From: Afipia sp. 64-13
GTDB lineage: Bacteria > Pseudomonadota > Alphaproteobacteria > Rhizobiales > Xanthobacteraceae
Assembly: GCA_001897755.1 (NCBI GenBank)
Contig: MKUJ01000009.1
Span: forward strand, 209,451 to 258,806
DNA: 49,356 nt
Direction: 5' to 3'
The position numbers were made by a program, and so were the translations under genes. Shown here in pieces: positions 1 to 8,685 of this stretch. Below the pieces are notes generated by a model. It had not been told where the DNA came from. It was given only the letters and a program-made list of their open reading frames with translations, and made no database searches. Positions within the stretch are counted from its first letter, which is position 1. The number at the start of each line of letters is the position of its first letter.

Positions 1-1093
1 TCATGCCGACAAGGCCGCCGACCGCGCCGACGCTGTTGGGATAGTAAACGGGGATGTGCTTGTAGACCGCAGCCTTGCCCAGCGCCATGAAGAAGCCGAG
101 CACGAAAACCGAGACCACGAAGGGCACAAGGCCCATTTCCATGTGGAAAGTGGCGGTGCCCCTCACCGTCCGCACGACATACTCGGCCGGCGGATAGGAC
201 AGGATGAAGGTGCAGGCGATGCCGACAAGGAACGTCCAGTACATCACCCGCCGCGCGCCGTAGCGATCCGACAGATGACCGCCATAGGCGCGGAACACCG
301 ACGCAGGGAACGAGAATGCCGCCGCCATCATGCCGGCGCTCTTGATGTCGACATGGTAAACGTTGATCAGATACTGCGGCAGCCACAGCGACAGCGCGAC
401 GAACGCGCCAAACACGTAGAAATAGTACAGCGCGAAGCGCCAGACCTGCATGTTCTTCAGCGGCTCGAGCTCGAGCCAGACGCTCTTGGGCTTCTCGTGG
501 CGTTCGCGCCGCGCGCGCACCACCGGATCCTCTTCCGAGAACAGCCAGAAAACGATGCCCATGACGCCGATGGCCAGCGCCCAGATCTGGGCCACCATCT
601 GCCAGCCATAAGCGACCAGTACGAACGGGGCGACGAACTTGGTCACCGCCGCGCCGACATTGCCGGCACCGAAGATGCCGAGCGCCGTGCCCTGCTTCCC
701 GGCGCCATAAAAGCGCGAGACGTAGGCGACGCCGACCGCGAACGAGCCGCCCGCGATGCCGACGAAAAACGCCGCGACGAGGAATTGCGGATAGGTATGG
801 GCCCAGGTCAGCATATAGGTCGCGATCGCGGCCGCCAGCATCACCACGGTATAAACGCGCCGCCCGCCATACTGGTCGGTCCACACGCCAAGAATCAGCC
901 GAATGAGCGATCCGCTCAGAATGGGCATACCAACCAGCAAGCCGAACTCGGTCTCATTGAGCCCGAGCTTCTGCTTGATGCTGATGCCGATGATGGAGAA
1001 AATCGTCCAGACCGCGAAGCAGACCGTGAACGAGATCGTTGAGAGCCACAGAGCCTTGCCTGATGAAGCGCTCGGCGAAGCCGGGGAATGCAT
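1..1093 (-). CDS. NarK-type nitrate/nitrite transporter (MFS, NNP family), partial
   Basis: The reading frame runs off the left edge; about 364 N-terminal residues are present. Inner-membrane porter moving nitrate and/or nitrite. The translation starts MHSPASPSASSGKALWLSTI and shows repeated hydrophobic helices, an MFS loop motif between helices 2 and 3 (GVWTDQYGGRRVY), and the glycine-rich segment GIFGAGNVGAAVTKF, which resembles the nitrate signature of the NNP family. A second MFS-type loop GGHLSDRYGARRV lies in the C-terminal half. The ATG at 1093 is chosen because GGAGA lies about 8 bases upstream; an ATG at 1107 is out of frame. A FixK/FNR-like box about 170 bp upstream suggests low-oxygen control, which fits nitrate respiration. 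Whether nitrate reductase genes follow is outside the window. Family assignment is firm; nitrate versus nitrite preference is not readable. Confidence 0.9.
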   Translation of the reverse strand, partial: MHSPASPSASSGKALWLSTISFTVCFAVWTIFSIIGISIKQKLGLNETEFGLLVGMPILSGSLIRLILGVWTDQYGGRRVYTVVMLAAAIATYMLTWAHTYPQFLVAAFFVGIAGGSFAVGVAYVSRFYGAGKQGTALGIFGAGNVGAAVTKFVAPFVLVAYGWQMVAQIWALAIGVMGIVFWLFSEEDPVVRARRERHEKPKSVWLELEPLKNMQVWRFALYYFYVFGAFVALSLWLPQYLINVYHVDIKSAGMMAAAFSFPASVFRAYGGHLSDRYGARRVMYWTFLVGIACTFILSYPPAEYVVRTVRGTATFHMEMGLVPFVVSVFVLGFFMALGKAAVYKHIPVYYPNSVGAVGGLVGM

Positions 1094-1220
1094 GGTGATC
1101 TCCACATGAGAGCCCGCATAATCGGGCATGAAGACATCACAGCATCAACGAAAATAGGAATTGTTCTGCATCAATATCGTACATATAAAATAGATGCATT
1201 GCACCAAAATATCTGCAGCA

Positions 1221-1235
1221 TATCGCAATGCGATA
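1221..1235. promoter_or_regulatory. 15-bp palindrome at the predicted narK start site
   Basis: TATCGCA-A-TGCGATA is a perfect 7-1-7 inverted repeat. Its centre (1228) is 41.5 bp downstream of the centre of the FixK-like box (1269.5), so it would cover the transcription start of a class II FNR/FixK promoter. A possible minus-strand -10 (TTGTAT, 1238 to 1233) abuts it. Position suggests a repressor operator; the protein is unknown. Confidence 0.45.
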
Positions 1236-1262
1236 CAAAAATGATGTACCGCAAGCGGCGCC

Positions 1263-1276
1263 TTGATATAAATCAA
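1263..1276 (-). promoter_or_regulatory. FixK/FNR-type box upstream of narK
   Basis: TTGATATAAATCAA matches the FNR/FixK consensus TTGAT-N4-ATCAA at every defined base. It lies 170 bp upstream of the narK start. The neighbouring cupredoxin gene points the same way and ends before the box, so narK is the only gene it can serve on the minus strand. FixK-type regulators activate denitrification and microaerobic genes in this group; use here is inferred. Confidence 0.8.
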
Positions 1277-1307
1277 TTCACGGTGAAAAAATCGACGTTA
1301 TGGCGGC

Positions 1308-1346
1308 AAAACGCCGGCGCCGCGATTCGCGGACACCGGCGCCGGC
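1308..1346 (-). terminator. Hairpin terminator of the cupredoxin gene
   Basis: GCCGGCGCC (1313-1321) and GGCGCCGGC (1338-1346) form a perfect 9-bp stem, with a further CGCG/CGCG pairing in the loop. On the minus strand it is followed by GTTTTGCC, a short U run. It begins 40 bp after the cupredoxin stop. Confidence 0.65.
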
Positions 1347-1385
1347 TTCGCCATACGGATATGGCGCGTGGCACACGCGGCGCCG

Positions 1386-1913
1386 TTATTTGACCACGAT
1401 AGTGCCCACCATTCCCGCTTCGCGATGACCGGGGATGAGGCAGGCATATTCAAATACGCCGGCCTTGGTGAATTTCCAGAGCAACTCACCGCTCTTGCCG
1501 GGCTCGATGTGCTTGGCATTCGGCAGATCGCCGTGCGGCATGTCGGAGTGCTTCTTCATCTCCTCGCCATGCTCGAGGTTTTCCTGCGCCGTCCCCAGCA
1601 CGATTTCATGCAGCAGCTCGCCGCGATTGCGCAGCACGAACTTGACCTGCTCGCCCTTCTTGATCTCGAGACGCGCCGGCTCGTACATCATCTTGCCGTC
1701 GCCCTCCGCCATCACGATCTCGATCAGGCGCGCCGGCTTGCGGGCCTGCCCCGGCTCGCCTGCGGCATAACTCTCGGCATGCTGGTGATGGTCGTCATGG
1801 GCCATCGCCGCGCCGACGCCGGCCCACATCATGCCCGCGCCGGCCGCACCCGCCATCGCCGCGATGGCAAGACCCGCGATCATGCGGCGGCCTGCGTTCG
1901 TTCCATTCGTCAT
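1386..1913 (-). CDS. Periplasmic cupredoxin-domain copper protein
   Basis: A 175-residue exported protein with one cupredoxin domain. Residues 1-38 form a signal sequence ending AMA before HDDHHQHAE, a His-rich stretch suited to metal capture. The type-1 copper ligands are visible as His102 (LLHEIVL), Cys158, His163 and Met168 in CLIPGHREAGM. An insert around 111-135 adds Met and His residues (EEMKKHSDMPH). Related small cupredoxins sit with copper or heavy-metal efflux genes and act as periplasmic copper carriers or electron-transfer proteins. It lies 33 bp after the RND pump on the same strand and is probably the last gene of that operon, since a hairpin follows it. The family is certain; the physiological role is inferred from context. 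Confidence 0.88.
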   Translation of the reverse strand: MTNGTNAGRRMIAGLAIAAMAGAAGAGMMWAGVGAAMAHDDHHQHAESYAAGEPGQARKPARLIEIVMAEGDGKMMYEPARLEIKKGEQVKFVLRNRGELLHEIVLGTAQENLEHGEEMKKHSDMPHGDLPNAKHIEPGKSGELLWKFTKAGVFEYACLIPGHREAGMVGTIVVK

Positions 1914-1946
1914 AGCGTATCTCCTTCAGAATCCTCGATGTGAAAT

Positions 1947-4900
1947 CTAGAACGCTTCCGCCGCGGCGGAAGGATCGGATGACGCGGTTTCCTGCCGCAG
2001 CCGCTCTAGCGGCTTCGCCCCGAAGCGCAGGAACAAGACCGGCGTCAGCACGGCGTCGAGCAGCGTCGCACTGATCAGGCCGCCGAAAATCGTCACCGCC
2101 ACCGGATGCAGGATCTCCTTGCCCGGCGTCGCGGCGTCGATCAGCAGCGGCACCAGCGCCACGCCCGCCGACAGCGCCGTCATCAGGACGGGCGTGACGC
2201 GCTCCAGGCTGCCGCGCACCACCAGCTCGCGACCGAACGGCATGCCCTCCTGCACAGCAAGGTTGATGGTATGGCTGATCTTGAGAATGCCGTTGCGCGC
2301 GGCGATACCGGTGAGCGTGATGAATCCGATCATCGAGGCGACCGACAGCGGCTGGCCCGCCAGCCACAGCGCGATCACCGAGCCGACCAGCGCCAGCGGC
2401 ACGTTGCCCATCACGATCAGCGCCAGCGCCGCCGAGCGATAGCGGCTGTAGAGAATGGCGAAGATCAGCGCCAGCGACAGCAGCGACAGGATGCCGATGG
2501 TGCGGCTGGCCTCCTCCTGCGCCTGGAAGGTGCCTTCGAGGCGTGCGTAGAACCCCTCCGGCAGTTTCGTCGTGTCGATCACGCCGCGGATCGCGGTCAC
2601 GACCTTCGCCGTGTCGGCGCCGGCCGCGGTGTTGGCGAACACCACGACGCGGCGGCGGCCGTTCTCGCGCAGGATCTGGTTGGGGCCTTCGGTCTCCTTG
2701 ATGTCGGCGAGCTGGCGCGCCGGCACCCATCCGGCCGGCGTCTCGATCAGAAGATCGCCGAGCCGCTGGGTGGTGCGCAGGCTGTCGGGCAGCCGCATCA
2801 CCACGTCGAAGCGGCGATAGCCGTCGACCACGCGCGAGACGATGCGGCCGTTGGAGAGCCGGCTCAGTTGCTCGACCACCGCGCCAGGCTGCACGCCATA
2901 GAGCGCGGCGCGGCCGTAATCGACGCGAATTTCGAGTTGCGGGATCAGCACCTGTTTTTCGACCTGCAGATCGACCAGTCCCGGAAGGACGGCGAGCTTT
3001 TCGCGCATCGCCTCGGCCGAGGCACGCAATCCGTCGAGATCGTCGCCGAAAATCTTCAGCGCCAGTTCGGCGCGCACGCCGGACAGGATGTGGTCGAGCC
3101 GGTGCGAGATCGGCTGGCCGACATTGATCGCCGCCGGCAGCACGCCAAGACGCGCGCGCAGGTCGGCCACCACTTCGGCCTTGGAGCGCGACGACGGCTT
3201 GAGATCGATTTCGAGATCGGAGGAATGCACGCCCTCGGCGTGTTCGTCGAGTTCGGCGCGCCCGGTGCGGCGGCCGACGCTCTCCACCTCCGGCACTTCC
3301 AGCACCAGCCGTTCGGCGATCAGGCCGACGCGGTTGGATTCGGCGAGCGACATGCCGGGATTGAAGGCGAGATTGATGGTGAAGGTGCCCTCGTTGAACG
3401 CGGGCAGGAAGGCGCGCGGCAGCAGCCACGCCGCCGTGCCCGCCGCCATCACCGCCGCCACGGCGGCGACGATCACCATGCGCTGATGCGCGAACGCATG
3501 CTCGAGCAGCACGGCGTTGCCGCGCTTGAGCATCCGCACCAGCGCGCTGTCGCCATGCTCCAGCCGCTTGGCATTCGGCAGCATGTAATAAGCCATCACC
3601 GGCGTCAGCGTCACCGAAACCGCGAGGCTGGCGAGAATCGAGATGATGTAGGCCTGCCCGAGCGGCGCGAACAGCCGCCCCTCGATGCCCGACAGCGCGA
3701 ACAGCGGCACGAACACCAGCACGATGATCATGGTGGCGTAGACGATGCCCGAGCGCACCTCCTGCGAGGCCACGACGATGACGTCGAACACCGAGCGCGG
3801 CTCGCCCAGCGCGCGGTTCTCGCGCAGGCGGCGGAAGATATTCTCGACATCGACCACCGCGTCGTCCACCAGTTCGCCGATGGCAATCGCAATGCCGCCG
3901 AGCGTCATGGTGTTGATCGACAGCCCGGCGAAATAGAAGATCACCGCCGTGGTCAGGATCGACACAGGAATCGCGGCGAGCGAGATCGCCGTGGTCCGCC
4001 AGTTCAAAAGGAACGCAAACAGCACCACCGCAACCACAAGCCCCGCTTCCAGCAGCACGCGCTCGACATTGCCGATCGAGGCTTCGATGAAATTGGCCTG
4101 CCGGAACACGATCTGGTCGGCGCGCATGCCCTTGGGCAGCGAGGCGGTGAGTTCAGCCAGGGCCTGCTCGATCTCGCGCGTCAGCGTGACGGTGTCGACG
4201 CTCGGCTGCTTCTCGATCGAGACGATCACCGCCGGCTTGCCCATATAGCCGGCCTCGCCGCGCTTCACCTTCGGCGCGAAATCGATGGTCGCGACCTGCC
4301 GCAGATAGACCGGCGCGCCATTGACCTGCGCCACCACCACCGAGCGCAGATCGTCGAGACTGGTGGTGCGGCCGATGTTGCGGATCAGATATTCGCGCGA
4401 ATGCTGGTCGGTGAAGCCGCCGCCGGTGTTGACGCCGAACTGGGCGAGCGCCTGCTCGACCTGCTCGTAGGTGACGCCAAGGCTGCGCAGCGCCGGCGGA
4501 TTCGGCGCGACGCGATATTGCCGGACCTCGCCGCCGATCGGGATCACCTGCGCGACGCCGGGAATCGACAAAAGGCGCGGCCGCACCGTGAAGTCGGCGG
4601 CCTCGCGCACCTCCATCGGCGTCGCGGCGTCGCTGGTCATCGCCACCAGCAGGACCTGACCCATCAGCGAATTGATCGGCCCCATCTGCGGATTGGAGCC
4701 GAGCGGCAACTGGCTGCGGATCATCGCAAGCCGCTCGGCGATCTGCTGGCGGTTGCGGTAAATATCGGTGCCCCAGTCGAATTCGACATAGATGATCGAC
4801 AGCCCGATGCCGGAGATCGAGCGCACGCGGGTGACGCCGGGCACGCCGTTCATTTGCGTCTCGATCGGAAAGCTGACGAGTTGTTCGACCTCCGGCGGCG

Positions 4901-5069
4901 CGAAGCCTTCCGCCTCGGTCAGGATGGTGACGGTCGGCTTGTTGAGATCGGGAAACACATCGACCGGCAGGCGGCTCGCGCTGAAAATACCGAGCAGCAC
5001 CAGCACCAGCGAGGCGGCCAGCACCAGCAGCCGGTTGCGCAGCGCGCTGGTGACGAGAAAGCGGAACAT
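1947..5069 (-). CDS. Heavy-metal efflux RND permease (CzcA/CusA type)
   Basis: 1040 residues, the normal length for the heavy-metal efflux branch of RND pumps. It is an inner-membrane proton antiporter that passes periplasmic or cytosolic metal ions to an adaptor and outer-membrane channel. The N-terminus has the first helix (about 11-31) then SRLPVDVFPDLNKPTV, typical of the family. Helix 4 carries the paired aspartates Asp402-Asp403 with Glu409 (GELVDDAVVDVENIF), as expected for proton relay in the metal branch. The gene follows its adaptor by 12 bp and precedes the cupredoxin, which favours copper or silver over cobalt-zinc-cadmium, but substrate is not proven. No outer-membrane factor gene is in the cluster, so a TolC-like protein from elsewhere would be needed. 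Confidence 0.93.
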   Translation of the reverse strand: MFRFLVTSALRNRLLVLAASLVLVLLGIFSASRLPVDVFPDLNKPTVTILTEAEGFAPPEVEQLVSFPIETQMNGVPGVTRVRSISGIGLSIIYVEFDWGTDIYRNRQQIAERLAMIRSQLPLGSNPQMGPINSLMGQVLLVAMTSDAATPMEVREAADFTVRPRLLSIPGVAQVIPIGGEVRQYRVAPNPPALRSLGVTYEQVEQALAQFGVNTGGGFTDQHSREYLIRNIGRTTSLDDLRSVVVAQVNGAPVYLRQVATIDFAPKVKRGEAGYMGKPAVIVSIEKQPSVDTVTLTREIEQALAELTASLPKGMRADQIVFRQANFIEASIGNVERVLLEAGLVVAVVLFAFLLNWRTTAISLAAIPVSILTTAVIFYFAGLSINTMTLGGIAIAIGELVDDAVVDVENIFRRLRENRALGEPRSVFDVIVVASQEVRSGIVYATMIIVLVFVPLFALSGIEGRLFAPLGQAYIISILASLAVSVTLTPVMAYYMLPNAKRLEHGDSALVRMLKRGNAVLLEHAFAHQRMVIVAAVAAVMAAGTAAWLLPRAFLPAFNEGTFTINLAFNPGMSLAESNRVGLIAERLVLEVPEVESVGRRTGRAELDEHAEGVHSSDLEIDLKPSSRSKAEVVADLRARLGVLPAAINVGQPISHRLDHILSGVRAELALKIFGDDLDGLRASAEAMREKLAVLPGLVDLQVEKQVLIPQLEIRVDYGRAALYGVQPGAVVEQLSRLSNGRIVSRVVDGYRRFDVVMRLPDSLRTTQRLGDLLIETPAGWVPARQLADIKETEGPNQILRENGRRRVVVFANTAAGADTAKVVTAIRGVIDTTKLPEGFYARLEGTFQAQEEASRTIGILSLLSLALIFAILYSRYRSAALALIVMGNVPLALVGSVIALWLAGQPLSVASMIGFITLTGIAARNGILKISHTINLAVQEGMPFGRELVVRGSLERVTPVLMTALSAGVALVPLLIDAATPGKEILHPVAVTIFGGLISATLLDAVLTPVLFLRFGAKPLERLRQETASSDPSAAAEAF

Positions 5070-5081
5070 CGAACGTCCTCC

Positions 5082-6758
5082 CTATCGCACCTGGCCGAGC
5101 AATTCGGCACCCTGCACCACGATGCGGTGGCCCTCATCCAGCCCGCTGGCGACAAAGACGCGCTCACCGTCGAGCGGCTCGGTCCGCACCACGCGCGGCA
5201 CGAACTGCTCGGCGGAGACATGCTCGTAGACCACGTCCTGACCGCTGCCGCTCCGCACGATGGCGGCGCGCGGCACGGCGATGCCGGTGCGCTCCTCGGC
5301 CGTGGTCACCAGCACGGTGACGAACTGTCCGGCATGCAGGCCGGCATTGTCGCCCTCCACCGCGAACTGCACCGGGATCGACTGGTTGCGGCCGGCGAAA
5401 CCCGAGCCGCGGAAAGACAGCGGATAGCTCCTGTCCTGTCCCGAGCGCGCGAAAGCGCTGTGAATCTGCGGCACCGCGTCGATGGTCAGCGCCTCGACCC
5501 ACAGCCGCGCCGGATCGACGACGTTGAAGATCACCGCATTCGACGGCGCGATCTGCCCCGCCACCGGCACGCCCTCGGCAATCACGCCATCGACCGGTGC
5601 GATCAGCGCCTCCGGCTCGCGCCGCGCCTTGTCGAGCGCCGCCCGGCGGTCCTTCAGCCCCTGCAATTCGATCCGGGTGTCCTCGAGTTGCGAGCGCGGC
5701 ACCGCGCCGCCCGGCACCAGCGTCTCGTAACGCGCGAGGCGCCGCTCCACGATCGACATCTGCTGATCGAGTTCGCCCTGGCGCTGACGCATGTCGGACA
5801 GGTCGATCGCCTGGATCGGCGGCTCGACATAAGCGAGAACGTCCCCCTTCTTCACCATGGAGCCGAGACGCGGAAAGCCGCCCGCCGGCGGCGACAGCCG
5901 CCCGCCGACCGAAGCCTGCACATAGCCGCTGGCGTTGGGATCGGGCATCACCCGGCCCGGCAGTTCGATGGCGCGGCGCTGCACCGACGATTGCGTCACC
6001 ATGCTGCGGACCGCCAGAATGCGCTGCGTGCTTTTCGGCATGAACACCGCGCCGTCGGCGAGCCGCTTGGCGGCGTCGCGCGCGATCTCGTTCGGCGCGG
6101 CATCGCTCGCGCCATCCTGCCCGTCATGCGCCGACGATGGCGACGGCACAACGCCCGCCAGCATCGCCGCCAGCACGAGCATCGAGGCCACACCGGCTGG
6201 CCGGCGCACCCGCCGCGCAACGAAATAACCGATCGCCGCGCCGATCAGCCCGGCGACCAGAACCAGCAGCAGATTATGTCGTAGCCAGTCGGCGATGCCG
6301 CCGCCCGCCGCCGTCTCCGCCTCATGTCCGTCCGCAACGGGAATGACCAGCGTCAGCGGCAACAGATCGCTGCGGCCGCCTCGCGTTACCGTGACGTCGA
6401 GATCGTAACTTCCGGGCGTCGCCGTCCACGGCGCGTGGATGTGATAGGGCGTGCCCGATTTACTGCTCGCCGCATGCGTGCCGGACGGCGTCTTCACTTC
6501 GACGCTGGCGCCCTCCACCGGAGCGTTGCTGGCGAAATCGTCGAGATAGAGCACGAGTTCGCCGCTCTGCGCGACGGCGACAAGCTCGTAGAGATCGGAG
6601 GCGACTTCGGCGCGCGGCGCGACATTGGCGGCCGGCGGTGGGGCGGACGCCGCATGATCGTGGTCGTCATGGGCCGACAGCGGCAGGAACGGCGTCAAGC
6701 CGAGCAAAATGGCAAGCACGATGGCCGCGCCACGCGCAGCACGAATTCCGGAAAGCAT
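5082..6758 (-). CDS. HlyD/CusB-type RND adaptor with N-terminal extra domain
   Basis: 558 residues, much longer than the usual roughly 400 for this family. Residues 1-29 are a signal-like helix followed by HDDHDHAAS. Residues about 45-140 form a beta-rich domain (DLDVTVTRGG, TPYHIHAPW). Two hydrophobic helices follow, about 160-181 and 189-207, joined by the basic turn RRVRRP and ending before AHDGQDG. The rest (about 240-558) is a standard membrane-fusion adaptor: the barrel-sandwich half PPAGGFPRLGSMVKKGDVLAYV, a coiled-coil hairpin near 315-375, then the second half-motif ALIAPVDGVIAEGVPVAGQI. The helix pair suggests a membrane-anchored adaptor with a separate periplasmic sensor or metal-binding head. 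It is translated just upstream of the RND pump (12 bp). Confidence 0.88.
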   Translation of the reverse strand: MLSGIRAARGAAIVLAILLGLTPFLPLSAHDDHDHAASAPPPAANVAPRAEVASDLYELVAVAQSGELVLYLDDFASNAPVEGASVEVKTPSGTHAASSKSGTPYHIHAPWTATPGSYDLDVTVTRGGRSDLLPLTLVIPVADGHEAETAAGGGIADWLRHNLLLVLVAGLIGAAIGYFVARRVRRPAGVASMLVLAAMLAGVVPSPSSAHDGQDGASDAAPNEIARDAAKRLADGAVFMPKSTQRILAVRSMVTQSSVQRRAIELPGRVMPDPNASGYVQASVGGRLSPPAGGFPRLGSMVKKGDVLAYVEPPIQAIDLSDMRQRQGELDQQMSIVERRLARYETLVPGGAVPRSQLEDTRIELQGLKDRRAALDKARREPEALIAPVDGVIAEGVPVAGQIAPSNAVIFNVVDPARLWVEALTIDAVPQIHSAFARSGQDRSYPLSFRGSGFAGRNQSIPVQFAVEGDNAGLHAGQFVTVLVTTAEERTGIAVPRAAIVRSGSGQDVVYEHVSAEQFVPRVVRTEPLDGERVFVASGLDEGHRIVVQGAELLGQVR

Positions 6759-6821
6759 CGAAAAGTCCTCGTCTGGTCAAAGGCAGCCGCATGCGGCCTC
6801 GAAAGCCGGCGGCGTGACAAT

Positions 6822-7295
6822 TCAGACGAAGGATCGAGGAGGTTTGCGCAGGGCTTCGGGATCGACGCCCGCCCCGTTCGCCGGCGGCTCGAAGCCGGGC
6901 ATCAATGCGCGCAGCGGCGGCGACATCCCGCCCGCTGGCGCGAGAACGGCAAGGGCCGAGCCGCAGCAGCTCACGCCCGGCCCGCAACAGCCGACGGCGC
7001 AGCCGCCGGTGTCGATCGGATCGGCCGGCGATTCGCCGGAGGCGACGCGCAGTTCATGCACCGCCGCCTGTCCGGCCGCGGCCGGAGCGGCAACCTCATC
7101 GGCCGCCTGAACGGCAGCGGCATGATTCGACGCGACATGACTCGGCGCAACGGGGTTCGCCGTAACATGCACATGCCCGACATGAACGTGGCCCGGCATG
7201 GCGTTATGGGCCTGCGCGGCGGACACAAGCCATGGCGCGGCGATCAGCGCGACCGCCACGGCCAGAACCTGCAAGGCAAACCGAAACAAACCCAT
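6822..7295 (-). CDS. Small exported His/Cys-rich protein of the metal-efflux cluster
   Basis: 157 residues. Residues 1-29 are a signal sequence (MGLFRFALQV to SAAQA). The mature start is His-rich (HNAMPGHVHVGHVHV) and a second part is Cys-rich (GGCAVGCCGPGVSCCGS, about 97-113), with an alanine/valine-rich linker between. I do not recognise a named family beyond resemblance to short Cys-rich proteins found beside metal RND systems. It is the first gene of the cluster, 63 bp before the adaptor, so a role in periplasmic metal binding is a reasonable guess. The protein is short and low in complexity, so homology searches may miss relatives. Confidence 0.72.
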   Translation of the reverse strand: MGLFRFALQVLAVAVALIAAPWLVSAAQAHNAMPGHVHVGHVHVTANPVAPSHVASNHAAAVQAADEVAAPAAAGQAAVHELRVASGESPADPIDTGGCAVGCCGPGVSCCGSALAVLAPAGGMSPPLRALMPGFEPPANGAGVDPEALRKPPRSFV

Positions 7296-7441
7296 GGCGG
7301 CAGGCTATCACACCGCTTTGCGGCCTGAACAGGGCAGGCAATGCCGCGTGTGAACGCCCCCGAGCGACCTGCCCGGCGGTCAAAACTGATTTTTGGGGAA
7401 TTCCGGCCTCCAGCCGGTGACGGCCATGCCGATCATCAAAT

Positions 7442-7517
<76 letters not shown>

Positions 7518-7518
7518 A

Positions 7519-7931
7519 ATTTGATGGAAAACCCGCGCGGCAAAACCGCGTCGAGAGCCGGTCGTTTAGCAAAGCGCTCCGGCGATGTCCAGCAATGCGG
7601 CAGCAGTTTTTACGCCCGCCGGAGCGGGATATCTGATTGGACTGTGGATGATTTTCGAACGGGGTGCGGCGCTGCCCGACTATGTAGGCAGCTCCATGGA
7701 CCTGCCCTCTCCCGCGAGCCGGAAACCCGGCTCCTCATGGTGAGGCGCGAGGCGCAGCCTCGCGTCTCGAACCCTGAGGCCATGGCACAAGTGCCCCGGA
7801 TTGAAGTGCGGTATGGAATGCCGCTCCGCTGATCCGTGGCCGTTCCAGTCTCCGAATGTGGAATGGTCCCGGTTCCGCGAGGCAGCGTTAAGACGCTGCA
7901 TCGCGCCCGGGACACATGTCCTCATCCTTCG
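7519..7931. other. Gene-free stretch between the tRNA and the LTXXQ gene
   Basis: About 410 bp without a convincing gene. It holds an inverted repeat GCTCCGGCG (7576-7584) / CGCCGGAGC (7617-7625) with a 32-nt loop, possibly the terminator of the LTXXQ gene but without a strong U run, and one copy of the palindromic repeat listed at 7733. Confidence 0.6.
7733..7779. repeat. Palindromic repeat, copy A
   Basis: A 47-bp element starting CCTCATGGT and ending ACCCTGAGG, with inner GAGGCGCAGCCTC and CGTCTCGAA. It matches copy B at 8686-8732 in length and in most positions. Elements of this type are scattered between genes in Bradyrhizobium-group genomes. Confidence 0.75.
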
Positions 7932-8528
7932 TCAGAGCCGCTCGGAGCGGTCGCGGCGCGGGCCGCGATCCTCGCGGTCGAAATGGTGGCGGAAGCCATG
8001 CTCGCCGCCGCGGCGGAAGCCCGGCCCGCTCCAGAAACCGCCCAGCCGCTCCATCCGGGTCAGCATGGCGAGCCGGCGCTTCTGGCCCTCGTCGAGGCTC
8101 TTGTAGAGCGGCTCGGCGGCATCGGCGATCTTCTTCAGGCTCGCCGCCTCGGCCGCCATCGTATCGGCCCGCTCACGCAGCCGTGCGATCTGATCGACCG
8201 GCGCGCGCTCCGCCGGCTTGGCGTCCTTGTTCTGCTCGCGTTCGGCGCGGCGCGCCTCCCACTCCTTGGCCCGCGCGTTGGCGTTGTCCATCCGCTGCTT
8301 GGCGAAATCGCGCACCGCGGTCTCCACCGCAGGCCAGTTCTTCTCCTGATCGGGCGTCAGTTTCAGCCCGGCCTTGACCGCCGCGATCCGCGCGTCGACG
8401 AACGCGGCCCGATCCTCGAGGCTCATGCGATGATGCATCCGATCGTGCGGGCCGCGATGCTGCGCATAGACCGCGCCCGTGGTCAGCAAGGTGGCTGCGG
8501 CGACACCGGCAAGAAAAATCTTTTTCAT
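7932..8528 (-). CDS. Spy/CpxP-like periplasmic protein with LTXXQ motif
   Basis: 198 residues from the ATG at 8528, chosen over an in-frame ATG at 8552 because GGAGA precedes it at normal spacing and the signal peptide then starts MKKIFLAGVAAATLL. The cleavage site is probably after VYAQ. The mature protein is charged and helical, with the LTXXQ family motif in GLKLTPDQEKNW and a second helical half (about 110-165) holding LDEGQKRRLAML, the usual partner motif. The tail is rich in Arg, Gly and His (GGEHGFRHHFDRED). Spy and CpxP are envelope-stress proteins, Spy acting as a chaperone and CpxP as a signalling inhibitor; metal binding through the His tail is also possible. It stands alone between repeats. 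Confidence 0.85.
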   Translation of the reverse strand: MKKIFLAGVAAATLLTTGAVYAQHRGPHDRMHHRMSLEDRAAFVDARIAAVKAGLKLTPDQEKNWPAVETAVRDFAKQRMDNANARAKEWEARRAEREQNKDAKPAERAPVDQIARLRERADTMAAEAASLKKIADAAEPLYKSLDEGQKRRLAMLTRMERLGGFWSGPGFRRGGEHGFRHHFDREDRGPRRDRSERL

Positions 8529-8636
8529 GGCACTCTCCAGTTTTGATGCCATGAAGATGGCAGCGCCCGCGCCGCATTCAACTTAAGCTTTCGACACGTT
8601 GCTGAACGTGCGTTCATCGTCGCGATCACGCGCAAA

Positions 8637-8667
8637 TGAAAACGGCGCCGTGCAAGACGGCGCCGTT
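8637..8667 (-). terminator. Rho-independent terminator downstream of leuA
   Basis: AACGGCGCCG and CGGCGCCGTT (8641 to 8667) form a perfect 10-bp stem around a 7-nt loop. On the minus strand it is followed by TTTTCATTTG. It lies 160 bp past the leuA stop, beyond two palindromic repeats. Confidence 0.75.
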
Positions 8668-8685
8668 GTTGCGGGAAGTGTTGTT

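Noticed and set aside
2106-6284. A 1392-codon open frame on the plus strand antisense to the metal-efflux genes
   Set aside because: It mirrors two real genes; composition (Arg, His, Gln-rich) and lack of any family motif mark a high-GC shadow frame.
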